This document shows, one piece after another, positions 54,601 to 62,650 of a stretch of 64,000 bases of DNA. The translations under genes and the position numbers were made by a program. The notes under the pieces are model-generated. The model had not been told where the DNA came from and made no database searches. It was given only the letters and a program-made list of their open reading frames with translations. Location of the stretch: contig NZ_JAQSDH010000033.1 in assembly GCF_029945805.1 (NCBI RefSeq), positions 155,579 to 219,578 on the forward strand, read 5' to 3'. The DNA comes from Flavobacterium sp. GTDB lineage: Bacteria > Bacteroidota > Bacteroidia > Flavobacteriales > Flavobacteriaceae. Within the stretch, counting starts at the first letter, position 1. Every line of letters begins with the position of its first letter.

Positions 54601-54749
54601 TGGGTGTTACCCGTATTACTGATAGTTCCATTTGCAGTAAACAAGTCAAATGCTGCCGCTGCACTTAGAGTGGGGGCTTGGGCATTAACGGTAAAAAAAG
54701 AAGATAAGAAAATGATTGATAATCCTAGAAAACATAATTTTTTATTCAT
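51606..54749 (-). CDS. secreted double-domain ice-binding protein (DUF3494) with T9SS tail
   Basis: A 1047-residue protein built like its neighbour at 47970: signal peptide MNKKLCFLGLSIIFLSSFFTVNAQ, two DUF3494 domains (about 27-230 and 235-440), a linker with an immunoglobulin-like segment, a region shared with the neighbour (FENNASLVQ, FDYTYWSTPVSPQ, FNLLGNPYPSAISADEFMD), and a C-terminal tail with VTVFDVMGRQLFAKKAID and GLLLVQIKT. The shared C-terminal half points to a tandem duplication followed by divergence. It likely coats or is released from the cell to bind ice and inhibit recrystallisation. Confidence 0.93.
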   Translation of the reverse strand: MNKKLCFLGLSIIFLSSFFTVNAQAPTLSAAAAFDLFTANGTISNTGNTQFSGNIGTNSGTITGFGTVTNNMYTTDSFTATCATDVLNAYNELFATAATVTDHAAVFGNGEQLTAGVYEITGAASIAGSLTLNGQGNTDAIFIFKIGGAFTSAANAQIILANGADVNNVFWVSEGAMSFASNVNAKGTFLAHNGAISFGAWAVLQGRALTLAGAITTYENFINLPPTPAEGPDMGSVADFILFTTVGAITNTGTTFLSGSIGTDAGAITGFAPSTEFIYIEDSVTVLGAEDLALAYNDLQTRAPNNIAHSPAFGGGEILTPGVYSIGAAGSIAGTITLDALGDPNAIFIIRVGGALTTAVGTQIILSNGASAANVFWVVEGAITLESNMVGAGTFITSAGAINIGANCTLVGRALTLTGAITTINGLSLTIPIIKKVRNNQTICYGTSPADLVLTGTTETVLKWQKSSNKQFTNPIDIANTTAILTSSSIGNIYETTWFRVVFEGTAQYSFSAKIKVGIATSWNGIDWDRGLPNASTTVIFTEDYTSTQCIHVCAVIVVNNANVLINSEDTLTVQNSVAITQGSLIFENNASLVQISNAVNSGTITYKRDTTMRKFDYTYWSTPVSPQTIGGFTPGSPLSYSFNPLIANWQWAPLSTIMIVGKGYIARAPSSFSVTVATPFTANFIGVPNNGNYPVTIHASESTTFNLLGNPYPSAISADEFMDENTDTLGLTGTTFYFWTHNTPITNNEYAYSDYASYNRTGGTKAVEGENNEIPTGKIAAGQSFMVGAENSGIATFSNKMRISGNNNHFYRQNQDNLSITTAEKHRVWLDLKNEQGFFKEILVGYLGNATNGFETGFDGPIAEAGNSISFYSFSNIKKLSIQGRGLPFDTNDEVALGYKTTVASTYSITLSAFDGLFTEQSVYLEDTLLNVIHNLKDSPYSFTTLEGTFDTRFVLRYTSSTLDVSNPVLAASSILIYKEQQQMIVHSGTVAMAEVTVFDVMGRQLFAKKAIDATEFRFSTINNNGLLLVQIKTIDNQIITKKIIP

Positions 54750-54874
54750 TATGATTTTTTTATCTGCGACAGAAATATCGCAACAGCTATGTATAAAATT
54801 TTAAGTCAACTCTTCCAAATTTTTTGTATCGGAGATAAAAGTCGTTTTGTTAATTTTATACGTCAATGGTAAAC

Positions 54875-54892
54875 CTTTTAATCGATTAAAAG
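54875..54892. promoter_or_regulatory. perfect 18-bp palindrome, candidate operator
   Basis: CTTTTAATCGATTAAAAG is its own reverse complement. Its inner part TTAATCGATTAA resembles the second site at 54897-54909, so both could bind the same dimeric regulator. Confidence 0.5.
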
Positions 54893-54896
54893 CAAA

Positions 54897-54909
54897 TTAA
54901 TCGGATTAA
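54897..54909. promoter_or_regulatory. second TTAATC inverted repeat
   Basis: TTAATCGGATTAA is an inverted repeat of TTAATC with a one-base centre. It starts 5 bases after the 18-bp palindrome, and both share the half-site TTAATC. Confidence 0.45.
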
Positions 54910-55110
54910 ATGTCGTTTATTGAGTTTTATAAGGTAATAAAGCTACAAAAAATACATTATAAATCTTTTATTTTGTAAAGTCATTATCTGCAATAAATTC
55001 AAAATAGATGTTACTTGACCGCTTAATTGGTTGATTGTAGATAATTAGTATCAATGTACTTTATTACAAACTAAGTTCGCATTGTAAACGACCCTAAATT
55101 GTTTAATTAA

Positions 55111-55137
55111 CAATCAATTATAATGGACAATTGATTG
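55111..55137. promoter_or_regulatory. 9-bp inverted repeat with a 9-base spacer
   Basis: CAATCAATT at 55111-55119 is the exact reverse complement of AATTGATTG at 55129-55137. It lies 83 bases before the start codon of the plus-strand gene and could be an operator or an RNA hairpin in its leader. Confidence 0.5.
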
Positions 55138-55219
55138 CGGAAAATGGCATAAAATGCATATTTAAGGATCCTCCTTATCGCATTAACTAGATTACCCAAC
55201 CCCATTTCAATCTTTTATC

Positions 55220-58069
55220 ATGACGAAAAAATTATTATTTAGTGTAATAGCTATGATGCTATTATTATGCTCAACGATTACTGTAAGTCAAAATCTTAAT
55301 TTAGGAACGCTTTCTGGCTTTGCCGCCTATTCAGGTACCGGAGCAGTTTCTAATATCGGAGTTTCAGTGCTTACTGGAGATGTTGGTACCAATGTCGGAG
55401 CCGTAAGCGGATTTAATCTTCCAACAACCTTAAATGGTTCCTCGCAAAATGTAAATGCATTAACGGTTCAGGCAAAAATTGATCTTCTTAAGGTTTATAT
55501 ACACCTTAGCGATTTATTTGTGACCAATACGACTCATGCAGCAGCCTTTGGAAGTGGTGAAACCATTACACCAGGGGTGTATTCAGTTGGTGGAGCAGGA
55601 TCTTTAGCAGGAACTATTACTTTAAATGGACAAGGAAATCCTAACGCAGCTTTCGTAATTAAATTTGAAGGAGGTTTTACAGCCGCAGCCGCATCAAATG
55701 TTGTTCTAAGCAACGGAACGCGTTCTTGCAATGTTTTTTGGATTGCTGAAGGTGCAATTACTATTGGCGCTGGTAGTACTACAAAAGGAACATTACTGGC
55801 ACATCCAGGAGCAATCATGGTTGGAGCTAATTGTAATTTAGAAGGAAGAATGCTTTCTTCAGAAGGTGCAATAACTTTTGGACCTGGTATTGCATCGCTT
55901 CCAGCAGGACCAATTACTATTCCTATAAATTGTGTAGATACATGTGACAACGCTATTTTAGGATCTGTTGCAAATTTTGCACTATTTACAAGTGTTGGTG
56001 CTGTAGCAAATGCAGCTACATCTGGAATTATTGGCGATATTGGATCAAATGCAGGAGACATTAGCGGATTCTTTAGTTCTACTGTTGCAGGTTCTTTTTA
56101 TAACGTAAATGCAGTTACCGTCCAAGCCAAAATCGATTTAGATGCCGCTTACATTCAGCTACATAATACTCCAAATACGAATACCACACACACGCCCGCT
56201 TTCGGAAGTGGAGAAACCCTTAACGCAGGAGTGTACTCAATTGCAGCTGCCGGATCGTTAGCAGGAACAATCACATTAGATGGTCAAGGAAATCCAAATG
56301 CATTATTTATCTTTAAATTTAATGGAGCCTTTACAACCGCAGCACAGTCAAAAGTAATTTTGGCAAATGGAACGCGCCGTTGTAATGTTTTCTGGATTGC
56401 TGAAGGTGCCGTTTCTATGGGAACTTTTACGTTCATGAAAGGAACACTTATCGCCCATAATGGAGCAAATACAATGGGAGCTAATGGAAATCTAGAAGGA
56501 AGAATGCTTTCAACTACAGGAGCCATCGGATTCAGCACGGGTGTAATCTATAATAAAACACTTTGCTTTGTTGAACCGTCAACTCCAATTATTGCTAATG
56601 ATGACAATGGAACTGTTGCAAGTGGAGTACTAGGAGGAAGAGCAATAAACAATGTATTGACTAATGATGTTTTAAATGGATCTACTCCTTTAATGTCTAA
56701 AGTTACTATGCTACATGATTCCCATGAGTTTTTAACATTAAACGCCGACGGTTCTGTAGATGTTTTGCCAAATACTCCAGCAGGTAATTACGTATTTACA
56801 TACCAAATATGCGAAAAAGCTAATCCAACTAATTGTGATTCGGCAATAGTAACTGTTATCGTTCCTTGCGGACTAATAGAAGCACCAACAGTTTCGGTTA
56901 TTCAGCCGTCATGTACTACTGAAGGAGGGAGCATAACAATAACATCTCCAACTGCAGAAGGTTCAACGTTTAGTGTTAACAACACCACCTACGAATACAG
57001 TAATAATTTTACTGCTCTTACGCCTGGTACCTACACTGTTACTGTTGAAAATAATGGCTGTATCTCAAGCGTAGCTATTGTAGTAATAAATGCAAGACCA
57101 GAATTACCGGTTGCGCCAACAGTTTCAGTTACACAACCAACGTGTTCAGTAACTACCGGAAAAATCACAGTATCAGCTCCAGTGGGAACTGGTTTAACAT
57201 ACAGTATCAATTCAATCAATTTCCAAAGTAGTGTGATTTTTTCGAATCTTATCGCAGGTAATTACACAGTAACAGTGAAAAATGCCAGTGGTTGTATTTC
57301 AACAGGAACAGTAGCTTTATTAATCGCACAACAAAAACCAACTACCCCAGTAACTTCTCTTACTCAACCTACATGCTCAGTAGCAACTGGAACAATCAAG
57401 ATTATTAGCCCTACGGGAACTGGTATCACATATAGCATCAACAATGTTACGTATCAAAGTGGTACTATTTTTATGGGTCTTATTGCGGGAAATTATAATG
57501 TGACTGCAAAAAGTGTAGGAGGCTGTGTTTCAGTGGTAAGTTTAGTGACCATTACTGCGCAACCCGCTGCACTTGTTTGTCCGATAGTATCTGTTACGCA
57601 ACCTACACGTAATTGTGGTACTGGAATTATAAAAATTACAACTCCAATCGGAACCGGTTTGACTTATAGTATAAATAGTAGTACTTATCAAAGCGGTACA
57701 GCCTTTATAGCTGTTGCACCTGGTACGTACAACGTGAGAGTTAAAAATGCAACTGGCTGTATATCTAATGCAACTGTAGTAACAATAATGAAACAGAATC
57801 TTGCAAAAAAAGCACCAATACCAAAATCAAATTTGATTGTTATTATTGCACCAAATCCGACATCATTTAATTTTGGATTGAATATCAATACTGAAAGTGA
57901 CGAACAACTTTCCATTAGAATAATTGATATCAACGGAAGGATTATCGACCAGTTCACCTCTAATCCTAAAGATACTATTGACTTTGGAAATGACTTAAGT
58001 AAAGGATTGTATTTTATAGAAGTTAGTCAAGGAAATGACAGAGTTGTAGTAAAAGCTCAAAAATCATAA
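55220..58069 (+). CDS. secreted double-domain ice-binding protein with adhesin-like repeats and T9SS tail
   Basis: A 949-residue protein. Signal peptide 1-24, two DUF3494 ice-binding domains (about 26-232 and 240-455), a segment with NDDNGTVASG and VLTNDVLNGSTP (about 465-560), then four tandem repeats of about 75-85 residues (about 565-870) with motifs such as TYSINNVTYQSGT, LIAGNYTVTVK and GCIS. The repeats resemble those of SprB-type Flavobacterium adhesins. The C-terminal tail (about 880-949) has IIAPNPTSFNF and GLYFIEVSQGN, the classic T9SS Por-secretion tail. It lacks the long C-terminal half shared by its two neighbours. Confidence 0.93.
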   Translation: MTKKLLFSVIAMMLLLCSTITVSQNLNLGTLSGFAAYSGTGAVSNIGVSVLTGDVGTNVGAVSGFNLPTTLNGSSQNVNALTVQAKIDLLKVYIHLSDLFVTNTTHAAAFGSGETITPGVYSVGGAGSLAGTITLNGQGNPNAAFVIKFEGGFTAAAASNVVLSNGTRSCNVFWIAEGAITIGAGSTTKGTLLAHPGAIMVGANCNLEGRMLSSEGAITFGPGIASLPAGPITIPINCVDTCDNAILGSVANFALFTSVGAVANAATSGIIGDIGSNAGDISGFFSSTVAGSFYNVNAVTVQAKIDLDAAYIQLHNTPNTNTTHTPAFGSGETLNAGVYSIAAAGSLAGTITLDGQGNPNALFIFKFNGAFTTAAQSKVILANGTRRCNVFWIAEGAVSMGTFTFMKGTLIAHNGANTMGANGNLEGRMLSTTGAIGFSTGVIYNKTLCFVEPSTPIIANDDNGTVASGVLGGRAINNVLTNDVLNGSTPLMSKVTMLHDSHEFLTLNADGSVDVLPNTPAGNYVFTYQICEKANPTNCDSAIVTVIVPCGLIEAPTVSVIQPSCTTEGGSITITSPTAEGSTFSVNNTTYEYSNNFTALTPGTYTVTVENNGCISSVAIVVINARPELPVAPTVSVTQPTCSVTTGKITVSAPVGTGLTYSINSINFQSSVIFSNLIAGNYTVTVKNASGCISTGTVALLIAQQKPTTPVTSLTQPTCSVATGTIKIISPTGTGITYSINNVTYQSGTIFMGLIAGNYNVTAKSVGGCVSVVSLVTITAQPAALVCPIVSVTQPTRNCGTGIIKITTPIGTGLTYSINSSTYQSGTAFIAVAPGTYNVRVKNATGCISNATVVTIMKQNLAKKAPIPKSNLIVIIAPNPTSFNFGLNINTESDEQLSIRIIDINGRIIDQFTSNPKDTIDFGNDLSKGLYFIEVSQGNDRVVVKAQKS

Positions 58070-58137
58070 CTGAAAGAATAAACCTAGAACCGAAATAGTA
58101 ACTTTTTGATTAGATTATTTTTAGATTATATTTCCTT

Positions 58138-58170
58138 AAAGCCTGCAAATTTTGCGGGCTTTATTTTTTA
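58138..58170 (+). terminator. terminator of the ice-binding gene at 55220
   Basis: Stem AAAGCCTGCAAA / TTTGCGGGCTTT with one G-U pair and a 4-base loop, followed by a T-rich tail, 69 bases past the stop codon. Confidence 0.85.
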
Positions 58171-58198
58171 TAATTTCACAACATAACATAAAAAAATT

Positions 58199-58225
58199 AA
58201 ACCGCCTTTTTGGGCGGTTCTAAAA
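58199..58225 (-). terminator. hairpin that could terminate on the minus strand
   Basis: Stem AACCGCC / GGCGGTT with a six-base loop. A-runs flank it on the plus strand, so only the minus-strand RNA has a U-tract. It could back up the terminator at 58433. Confidence 0.5.
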
Positions 58226-58432
58226 AATAATATTCAACATCTTGTTTACTCTTTAAATTTCTAAATTTTAACGAAAGATGAGCGCGAAGTTACCATTCCA
58301 CTACAGCTTTCAAAATTTTAATTATTTGATTAGTTATCTAAGTAGTGGAACACATTTAAAAAACTATAATGAATTAAATTTTTTTGACAGAAGTGTCTTC
58401 GGTTCAGATTTAAAATTTATTATAGAGGTTAT

Positions 58433-58468
58433 AAAAAAAAACACCAACTTCTCAGTTGGTGTTTTTTA
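58433..58468. terminator. bidirectional terminator at the end of the mutase gene
   Basis: A perfect 8-bp stem ACACCAAC (58441-58448) / GTTGGTGT (58455-58462) with a six-base loop, A8 on the left and T6 on the right. It terminates transcription from the minus-strand mutase unit and could also stop plus-strand readthrough. Confidence 0.85.
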
Positions 58469-58553
58469 TAATTGCTATCTAACACTTCCTTTTTCAGCTT
58501 GATAAGTTTGCGTTATTTGGATTCCCACCTTCGCGAGACAGACAAGTAGGAAG

Positions 58554-60728
58554 TTACTCTTCCAGCAACACCTCCAAAATACTTATCGCCGCCTCAGCTA
58601 TCTTAGTTCCAGGACCAAAAACGGCAACGGCTCCGGCATCAAAAAGAAATTGGTAATCTTGTTTTGGGATCACACCACCTACAATTACCATAATGTCTTC
58701 GCGTCCGTATTTCTTTAGTTCTTCAATTACTTGAGGAACTAAGATTTTGTGTCCGGCCGCTAAAGAGGAAACACCTAGGATGTGCACGTCATTTTCAACT
58801 GCTTGTTTTGCAGCTTCGGCTGGGGTTTGAAATAGGGGGCCAATATCAACATCAAAACCAACATCGGCATAACCCGTAGCGACTACTTTGGCACCACGAT
58901 CGTGACCGTCTTGTCCCATTTTGGCAATCATAATACGAGGACGACGCCCTTCTTTAACAGCGAAGGCATCGGCTAGTTGTTTTGCTTTTTCGAAGCTTTG
59001 GTCGTTTTTTATTTCTTTGCTATACACGCCGCTGAAGGATCTGATTTGTGCTTTGTATCTGCCAAAAACTTCTTCTAGCGCATCACTGATTTCTCCTAAT
59101 GTGGCTCTGTTTCGGGCAGCTTCTACGGCTAAAGATAACAAATTTTCATCCGGATCACTATCAGAAACTGTTGAATTATTCATCGAAGACTTTGCGCAAT
59201 CGGTTAATTTTGCCAGACATGCTTTTACTTTTTCGGTATCGCGTGTTGCCTTAATGTGTTCTAATTGCTCAATTTGTTGCTTGCGTACCATTTGGTTATC
59301 CACATCCAAAATATGCAACGGATCTTCTTTGTCCAATCGGTATTTGTTCACACCCACAATAATATCTTGACTACTGTCAATTCGAGCTTGTTTACGCGCC
59401 GCAGCTTCTTCAATACGCAGTTTCGGAATTCCGGCTTCAATGGCTTTGGTCATTCCACCTAATTCTTCAACTTCCTGAATTAAAGCCCAAGCTTTTTCGG
59501 TAATTTCAGCCGTAAGTTTTTCTACGTAGTAACTTCCTGCCCACGGATCCACCGTTTTCGTAATCTTAGTTTCTTCTTGTAAAAATATTTGGGTGTTCCG
59601 TGCAATTCGTGCTGAGAAATCGGTTGGCAACGCAATAGCTTCATCTAAAGCATTGGTATGCAAAGATTGTGTTCCGCCGAAGGCCGCAGCAGTGGCTTCA
59701 ATAGCGGTTCGTGCCACATTGTTAAAAGGATCTTGTTCGGTCAAACTCCAACCCGAAGTCTGGCAATGCGTGCGCAAAGCCAATGATTTTTCATCTTGCG
59801 GACTGAATTGTTTTAGGAGTTTTGCCCACAACATTCTTCCGGCACGCATCTTGGCAATTTCCATAAAATGGTTCATACCAATGGCCCAAAAGAACGATAG
59901 GCGTGGAGCGAATTCGTCTATTTTCATTCCGGTTGCCAAGCCCGTTCTGATGTATTCTAATCCATCTGCTAAAGTGTAGGCCAACTCAATATCGGCAGTA
60001 GCTCCAGCTTCTTGCATGTGATAGCCGGAAATAGAAATCGAGTTAAATTTCGGCATTTTCTTGCTCGTATATTCAAAAATATCAGCAATAATTTTCATGG
60101 AAGGCGTAGGAGGATAGATGTACGTATTACGCACCATAAACTCTTTTAAAATATCGTTTTGTATGGTTCCCGAAAGTTTATCGGCAGCAACGCCTTGTTC
60201 TTCAGCAGCAACGATGTAGAAAGCCATTATAGGTAAAACTGCACCATTCATTGTCATAGAAACCGACATTTCATCTAGCGGAATTTGGTCAAATAAGACT
60301 TTCATATCTTCCACCGAATCGATTGCAACGCCTGCTTTTCCGACATCACCAACCACACGTTCATGATCCGAATCGTAACCACGGTGTGTAGCCAAATCGA
60401 ATGCCACGGATAATCCTTTTTGTCCCGCAGCTAAGTTTCTACGATAGAAAGCATTACTTTCTTCTGCCGTTGAGAAACCTGCATATTGCCGAATCGTCCA
60501 CGGTCGACGTACATACATCGTACCGTAAGGACCACGAAGGTTAGGAGCAAAGCCTGCTCCAAAACCAATGTGCTCTAGGTTTTCAATGTCTTCCTGAGAA
60601 TAGGTTGGTTTCAGCTCGATGCCTTCTGCAGTTAAGAAGTTATTAGCTATCAGCTTTTGACTATCAGCTTTTGGCTGACTGCTGACTACTGACTGCTTTA
60701 TATTTATATGTTGGATGTTTTTTCTCAT
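58554..60728 (-). CDS. mutB: methylmalonyl-CoA mutase large subunit
   Basis: A 724-residue adenosylcobalamin-dependent mutase that interconverts methylmalonyl-CoA and succinyl-CoA. The barrel domain begins about residue 35 with [14 protein letters not shown] and [22 protein letters not shown]; the cobalamin-binding C-terminal domain (about 590-724) has [20 protein letters not shown], with the DxHxxG cobalt-ligand histidine, and [10 protein letters not shown]. Residues about 12-30 ([19 protein letters not shown]) are coded by a 7-bp repeat array and have no counterpart in the family. It is separated from the small-subunit gene by a toxin-antitoxin pair. Confidence 0.97.
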   Translation of the reverse strand: MRKNIQHINIKQSVVSSQPKADSQKLIANNFLTAEGIELKPTYSQEDIENLEHIGFGAGFAPNLRGPYGTMYVRRPWTIRQYAGFSTAEESNAFYRRNLAAGQKGLSVAFDLATHRGYDSDHERVVGDVGKAGVAIDSVEDMKVLFDQIPLDEMSVSMTMNGAVLPIMAFYIVAAEEQGVAADKLSGTIQNDILKEFMVRNTYIYPPTPSMKIIADIFEYTSKKMPKFNSISISGYHMQEAGATADIELAYTLADGLEYIRTGLATGMKIDEFAPRLSFFWAIGMNHFMEIAKMRAGRMLWAKLLKQFSPQDEKSLALRTHCQTSGWSLTEQDPFNNVARTAIEATAAAFGGTQSLHTNALDEAIALPTDFSARIARNTQIFLQEETKITKTVDPWAGSYYVEKLTAEITEKAWALIQEVEELGGMTKAIEAGIPKLRIEEAAARKQARIDSSQDIIVGVNKYRLDKEDPLHILDVDNQMVRKQQIEQLEHIKATRDTEKVKACLAKLTDCAKSSMNNSTVSDSDPDENLLSLAVEAARNRATLGEISDALEEVFGRYKAQIRSFSGVYSKEIKNDQSFEKAKQLADAFAVKEGRRPRIMIAKMGQDGHDRGAKVVATGYADVGFDVDIGPLFQTPAEAAKQAVENDVHILGVSSLAAGHKILVPQVIEELKKYGREDIMVIVGGVIPKQDYQFLFDAGAVAVFGPGTKIAEAAISILEVLLEE
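60647..60702 (-). repeat. 7-bp array inside the mutase coding region
   Basis: Eight heptamers in register on the plus strand: CTATCAG, CTTTTGA, CTATCAG, CTTTTGG, CTGACTG, CTGACTA, CTGACTG, CTTTATA. They encode most of residues 10-28 of the large subunit, in frame. The unit differs from the AG-rich arrays but keeps the exact 7-bp period. Confidence 0.8.
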
Positions 60729-60739
60729 AGTTTTAAAAA

Positions 60740-61033
60740 CTATTTAGGGAATTTTTTTGAATTTTTTGAAGTGTGGAAACAAGATAGTACTTTTATTATT
60801 TTCTTTTTTTCGTCGCAAACATAGAACAATAAAAAAGGAAATATTTTTAATGGAATTGCTCTGTAATTTTTATGTCTAATTTGATAAATTGGATTTAATT
60901 CAAGTCTTTTATAAGTCTCTGTTAGCTCATTGTAAAATCTTAATGCAAGATTCAAATTTATTTCTGCATAATATTCGGTTGCATTTTCAATTTCATTCTG
61001 TGCTTTTTTAGAAACAATAATATTAAAACCCAT
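60740..61033 (-). CDS. RelE/ParE-family toxin
   Basis: A 97-residue basic protein of the RelE/ParE fold: [76 protein letters not shown]. Such toxins block gyrase or cleave mRNA on the ribosome; the sequence favours the ParE-like branch. Its ATG lies within the 3' end of the antitoxin gene (11-base overlap). It sits between the two mutase subunit genes and ends 11 bases before mutB starts. Confidence 0.87.
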   Translation of the reverse strand: MGFNIIVSKKAQNEIENATEYYAEINLNLALRFYNELTETYKRLELNPIYQIRHKNYRAIPLKIFPFLLFYVCDEKKKIIKVLSCFHTSKNSKKFPK

Positions 61034-61256
61034 ATTTTTCTTTAATTCTATTTAAAGATTCAGATGATTTTACGTATTCAGACTCTGGCTCATTTACTCT
61101 ATCATCGAGAAGTTTTATTTGTTCATCAGAAAGCTGAAATTCATTTTCATTTTTTGCAATGATAATTACTTCTACTTCATCTGCCATAAAATCTTCAGGT
61201 AAAGTTATATTTATCTGATGATTTTTCACTTTTACAAATTGTCTAATAGCTTCCAT
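61023..61256 (-). CDS. antitoxin of the type II pair
   Basis: A 77-residue acidic protein. The N-terminal half (about 1-35, VKVKNHQINITLPEDFMADEVEVIIIAK) is a short strand-rich part of the kind that binds DNA in small antitoxins, and the C-terminal half (about 45-77, [27 protein letters not shown]) is the helical tail that wraps a RelE/ParE toxin. Order antitoxin then toxin with overlap is standard. It starts 26 bases after the small-subunit stop. Confidence 0.84.
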   Translation of the reverse strand: MEAIRQFVKVKNHQINITLPEDFMADEVEVIIIAKNENEFQLSDEQIKLLDDRVNEPESEYVKSSESLNRIKEKYGF

Positions 61257-61282
61257 TTTTATCTTTTTTATAAAGGTATAAA

Positions 61283-62641
61283 TTATTCGATGCTCAATCT
61301 TTCTTGTTCTAGTTTTTCTGCCAAACGCTTTTCAATAACTGGCGTAATCAATGTTTTTCGCGGATTTTGTTTCACAAAGGGATACAATTCCAAATCGTGT
61401 TTCATTTTGTCATTTTTGTTCGGATACTTATTTGTTCCTAACAATATTTCTTTACCGCTATCAAACAGTTCTTGTTCTTTGGCCGCGCTTTCGCTAATTT
61501 TCTTTTGGATAGTTCCTTCGATAAGTTGAGAAACAAATCCCCCTTTTTCTTCAATTTCCTTGAACAACAATAATGCTTTATCAGCGAGTTGTTCAGTTAG
61601 AGTTTCGATATAATAAGCACCATCAGCAGCATTATTGACTTTATCAAAATAACTTTCGTGCTTCAATACGAGCAATTGATTGCGCGCAATTCGGTCACCA
61701 AATTCATTGTCCTTATGGTATAAAGCATCATACGGAAGATTTGCAACAGCATCTGCACCGCCTAGAATTGCACTCATGCATTCGGTAGTGGTACGTAGCA
61801 TGTTCACATTATAATCGTATAAAGTTTTGTTGCGTTTGGTTGGTGTTGCGATAATATGACACTCGAAATTGTGATTGTATTCTTTTGCTAAAGTGTTGAA
61901 TAAAATACGTAGTGCTCTTAATTTAGCAATCTCAAAAAAGTAATTGGTTCCAACAGCAACTTCGATAGTTATTGGTTGGTTGATACTTTTAATTCGGTTA
62001 AAATATTCATTGACATGCGCCAAAGTGTACGCGAGTTGTTGTACTATATTGGTTCCTGCATTTTGATAAATTCCGGCATTGATCGTTATAAATGGAATTG
62101 AAGTTGTACTGGCAATTGCATTTAATTTCTCAAAGTCTTTATCTAAATTGTCAAACCAGTTTCCATCCTTTACCAGTTGTCCAATTGGATCCACCTGAAT
62201 AAAAAATTTGGCATTATTAGTAGTTGCAAAATTATTTATATTAGCCACGCAGCCAGTTGATAGAAAAGGGAAATAAAAGAAATAAGCCGTATTTTCTAAA
62301 GGAAGATTCCGCATTAGGTTAGCTATGTCAATAGTCTCATTTTCAAATGTAAAACGAATACTTTCAGCACCACGATTTAAAGTATCTAAAGCTCTTTTAT
62401 TCGATAAGGCAACATCATGAACGTAGATGTTTTGTAGTATCAAAAAAGGCGTCGTATTTTCTTTTAAAGTGTACTTGACTTCCGATTCATCGTTGTGATA
62501 AAATGGTCGTACTTTGATTCCTTCTGGACTTTCCCAAACCAAAGTTTCGTTATAATCAGCACCTTTTAATTCGTACTGAATCTGCTGTTTCCATTGTTTG
62601 GATGAAACGGGTTCAAATGCATCAAATAAATTCTCAACCAT
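61283..62641 (-). CDS. mutA: methylmalonyl-CoA mutase small subunit
   Basis: A 452-residue partner of MutB, lacking the cobalamin-ligand histidine domain. It starts MVENLFDAFEPVSSKQWKQQIQYELKGADYNETLVWESPEGI and contains LRALRILFNTLAKEYN and ADGAYYIETLTEQLADKALLLFKEIEEKGG, which align with the barrel of the family. It forms the heterodimer with the large subunit. The gap to the large-subunit gene is 554 bases, where the toxin-antitoxin pair lies. Confidence 0.95.
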   Translation of the reverse strand: MVENLFDAFEPVSSKQWKQQIQYELKGADYNETLVWESPEGIKVRPFYHNDESEVKYTLKENTTPFLILQNIYVHDVALSNKRALDTLNRGAESIRFTFENETIDIANLMRNLPLENTAYFFYFPFLSTGCVANINNFATTNNAKFFIQVDPIGQLVKDGNWFDNLDKDFEKLNAIASTTSIPFITINAGIYQNAGTNIVQQLAYTLAHVNEYFNRIKSINQPITIEVAVGTNYFFEIAKLRALRILFNTLAKEYNHNFECHIIATPTKRNKTLYDYNVNMLRTTTECMSAILGGADAVANLPYDALYHKDNEFGDRIARNQLLVLKHESYFDKVNNAADGAYYIETLTEQLADKALLLFKEIEEKGGFVSQLIEGTIQKKISESAAKEQELFDSGKEILLGTNKYPNKNDKMKHDLELYPFVKQNPRKTLITPVIEKRLAEKLEQERLSIE

Positions 62642-62650
62642 GGTTTGTAT

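Larger units (their letters stand above)
54750..55219. promoter_or_regulatory. 470-bp divergent control region of the ice-binding genes
   Basis: The space between the divergently transcribed ice-binding genes is AT-rich and contains three inverted repeats (54875-54892, 54897-54909, 55111-55137) plus TTAATTAA at 55103-55110. No clean TAnnTTTG box was found for either gene, so the promoters may depend on an activator or an alternative sigma factor. Confidence 0.5.
58070..58553. other. intergenic region with three hairpins
   Basis: Between the plus-strand ice-binding gene and the minus-strand mutase gene lie terminators at 58138-58170, 58199-58225 and 58433-58468. An open plus-strand frame at 58278-58502 runs through the last terminator and has no recognisable product. 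Confidence 0.55.

Noticed and set aside
58278..58502. 74-codon plus-strand frame
   Set aside because: It runs through a strong terminator hairpin, has no recognisable product and no promoter or clear start context.
62642..62650. Cobalamin riboswitch before the mutase genes
   Set aside because: The gap is 9 bases and the gene is in an operon with udk and divIC-like genes; no room for a riboswitch there.
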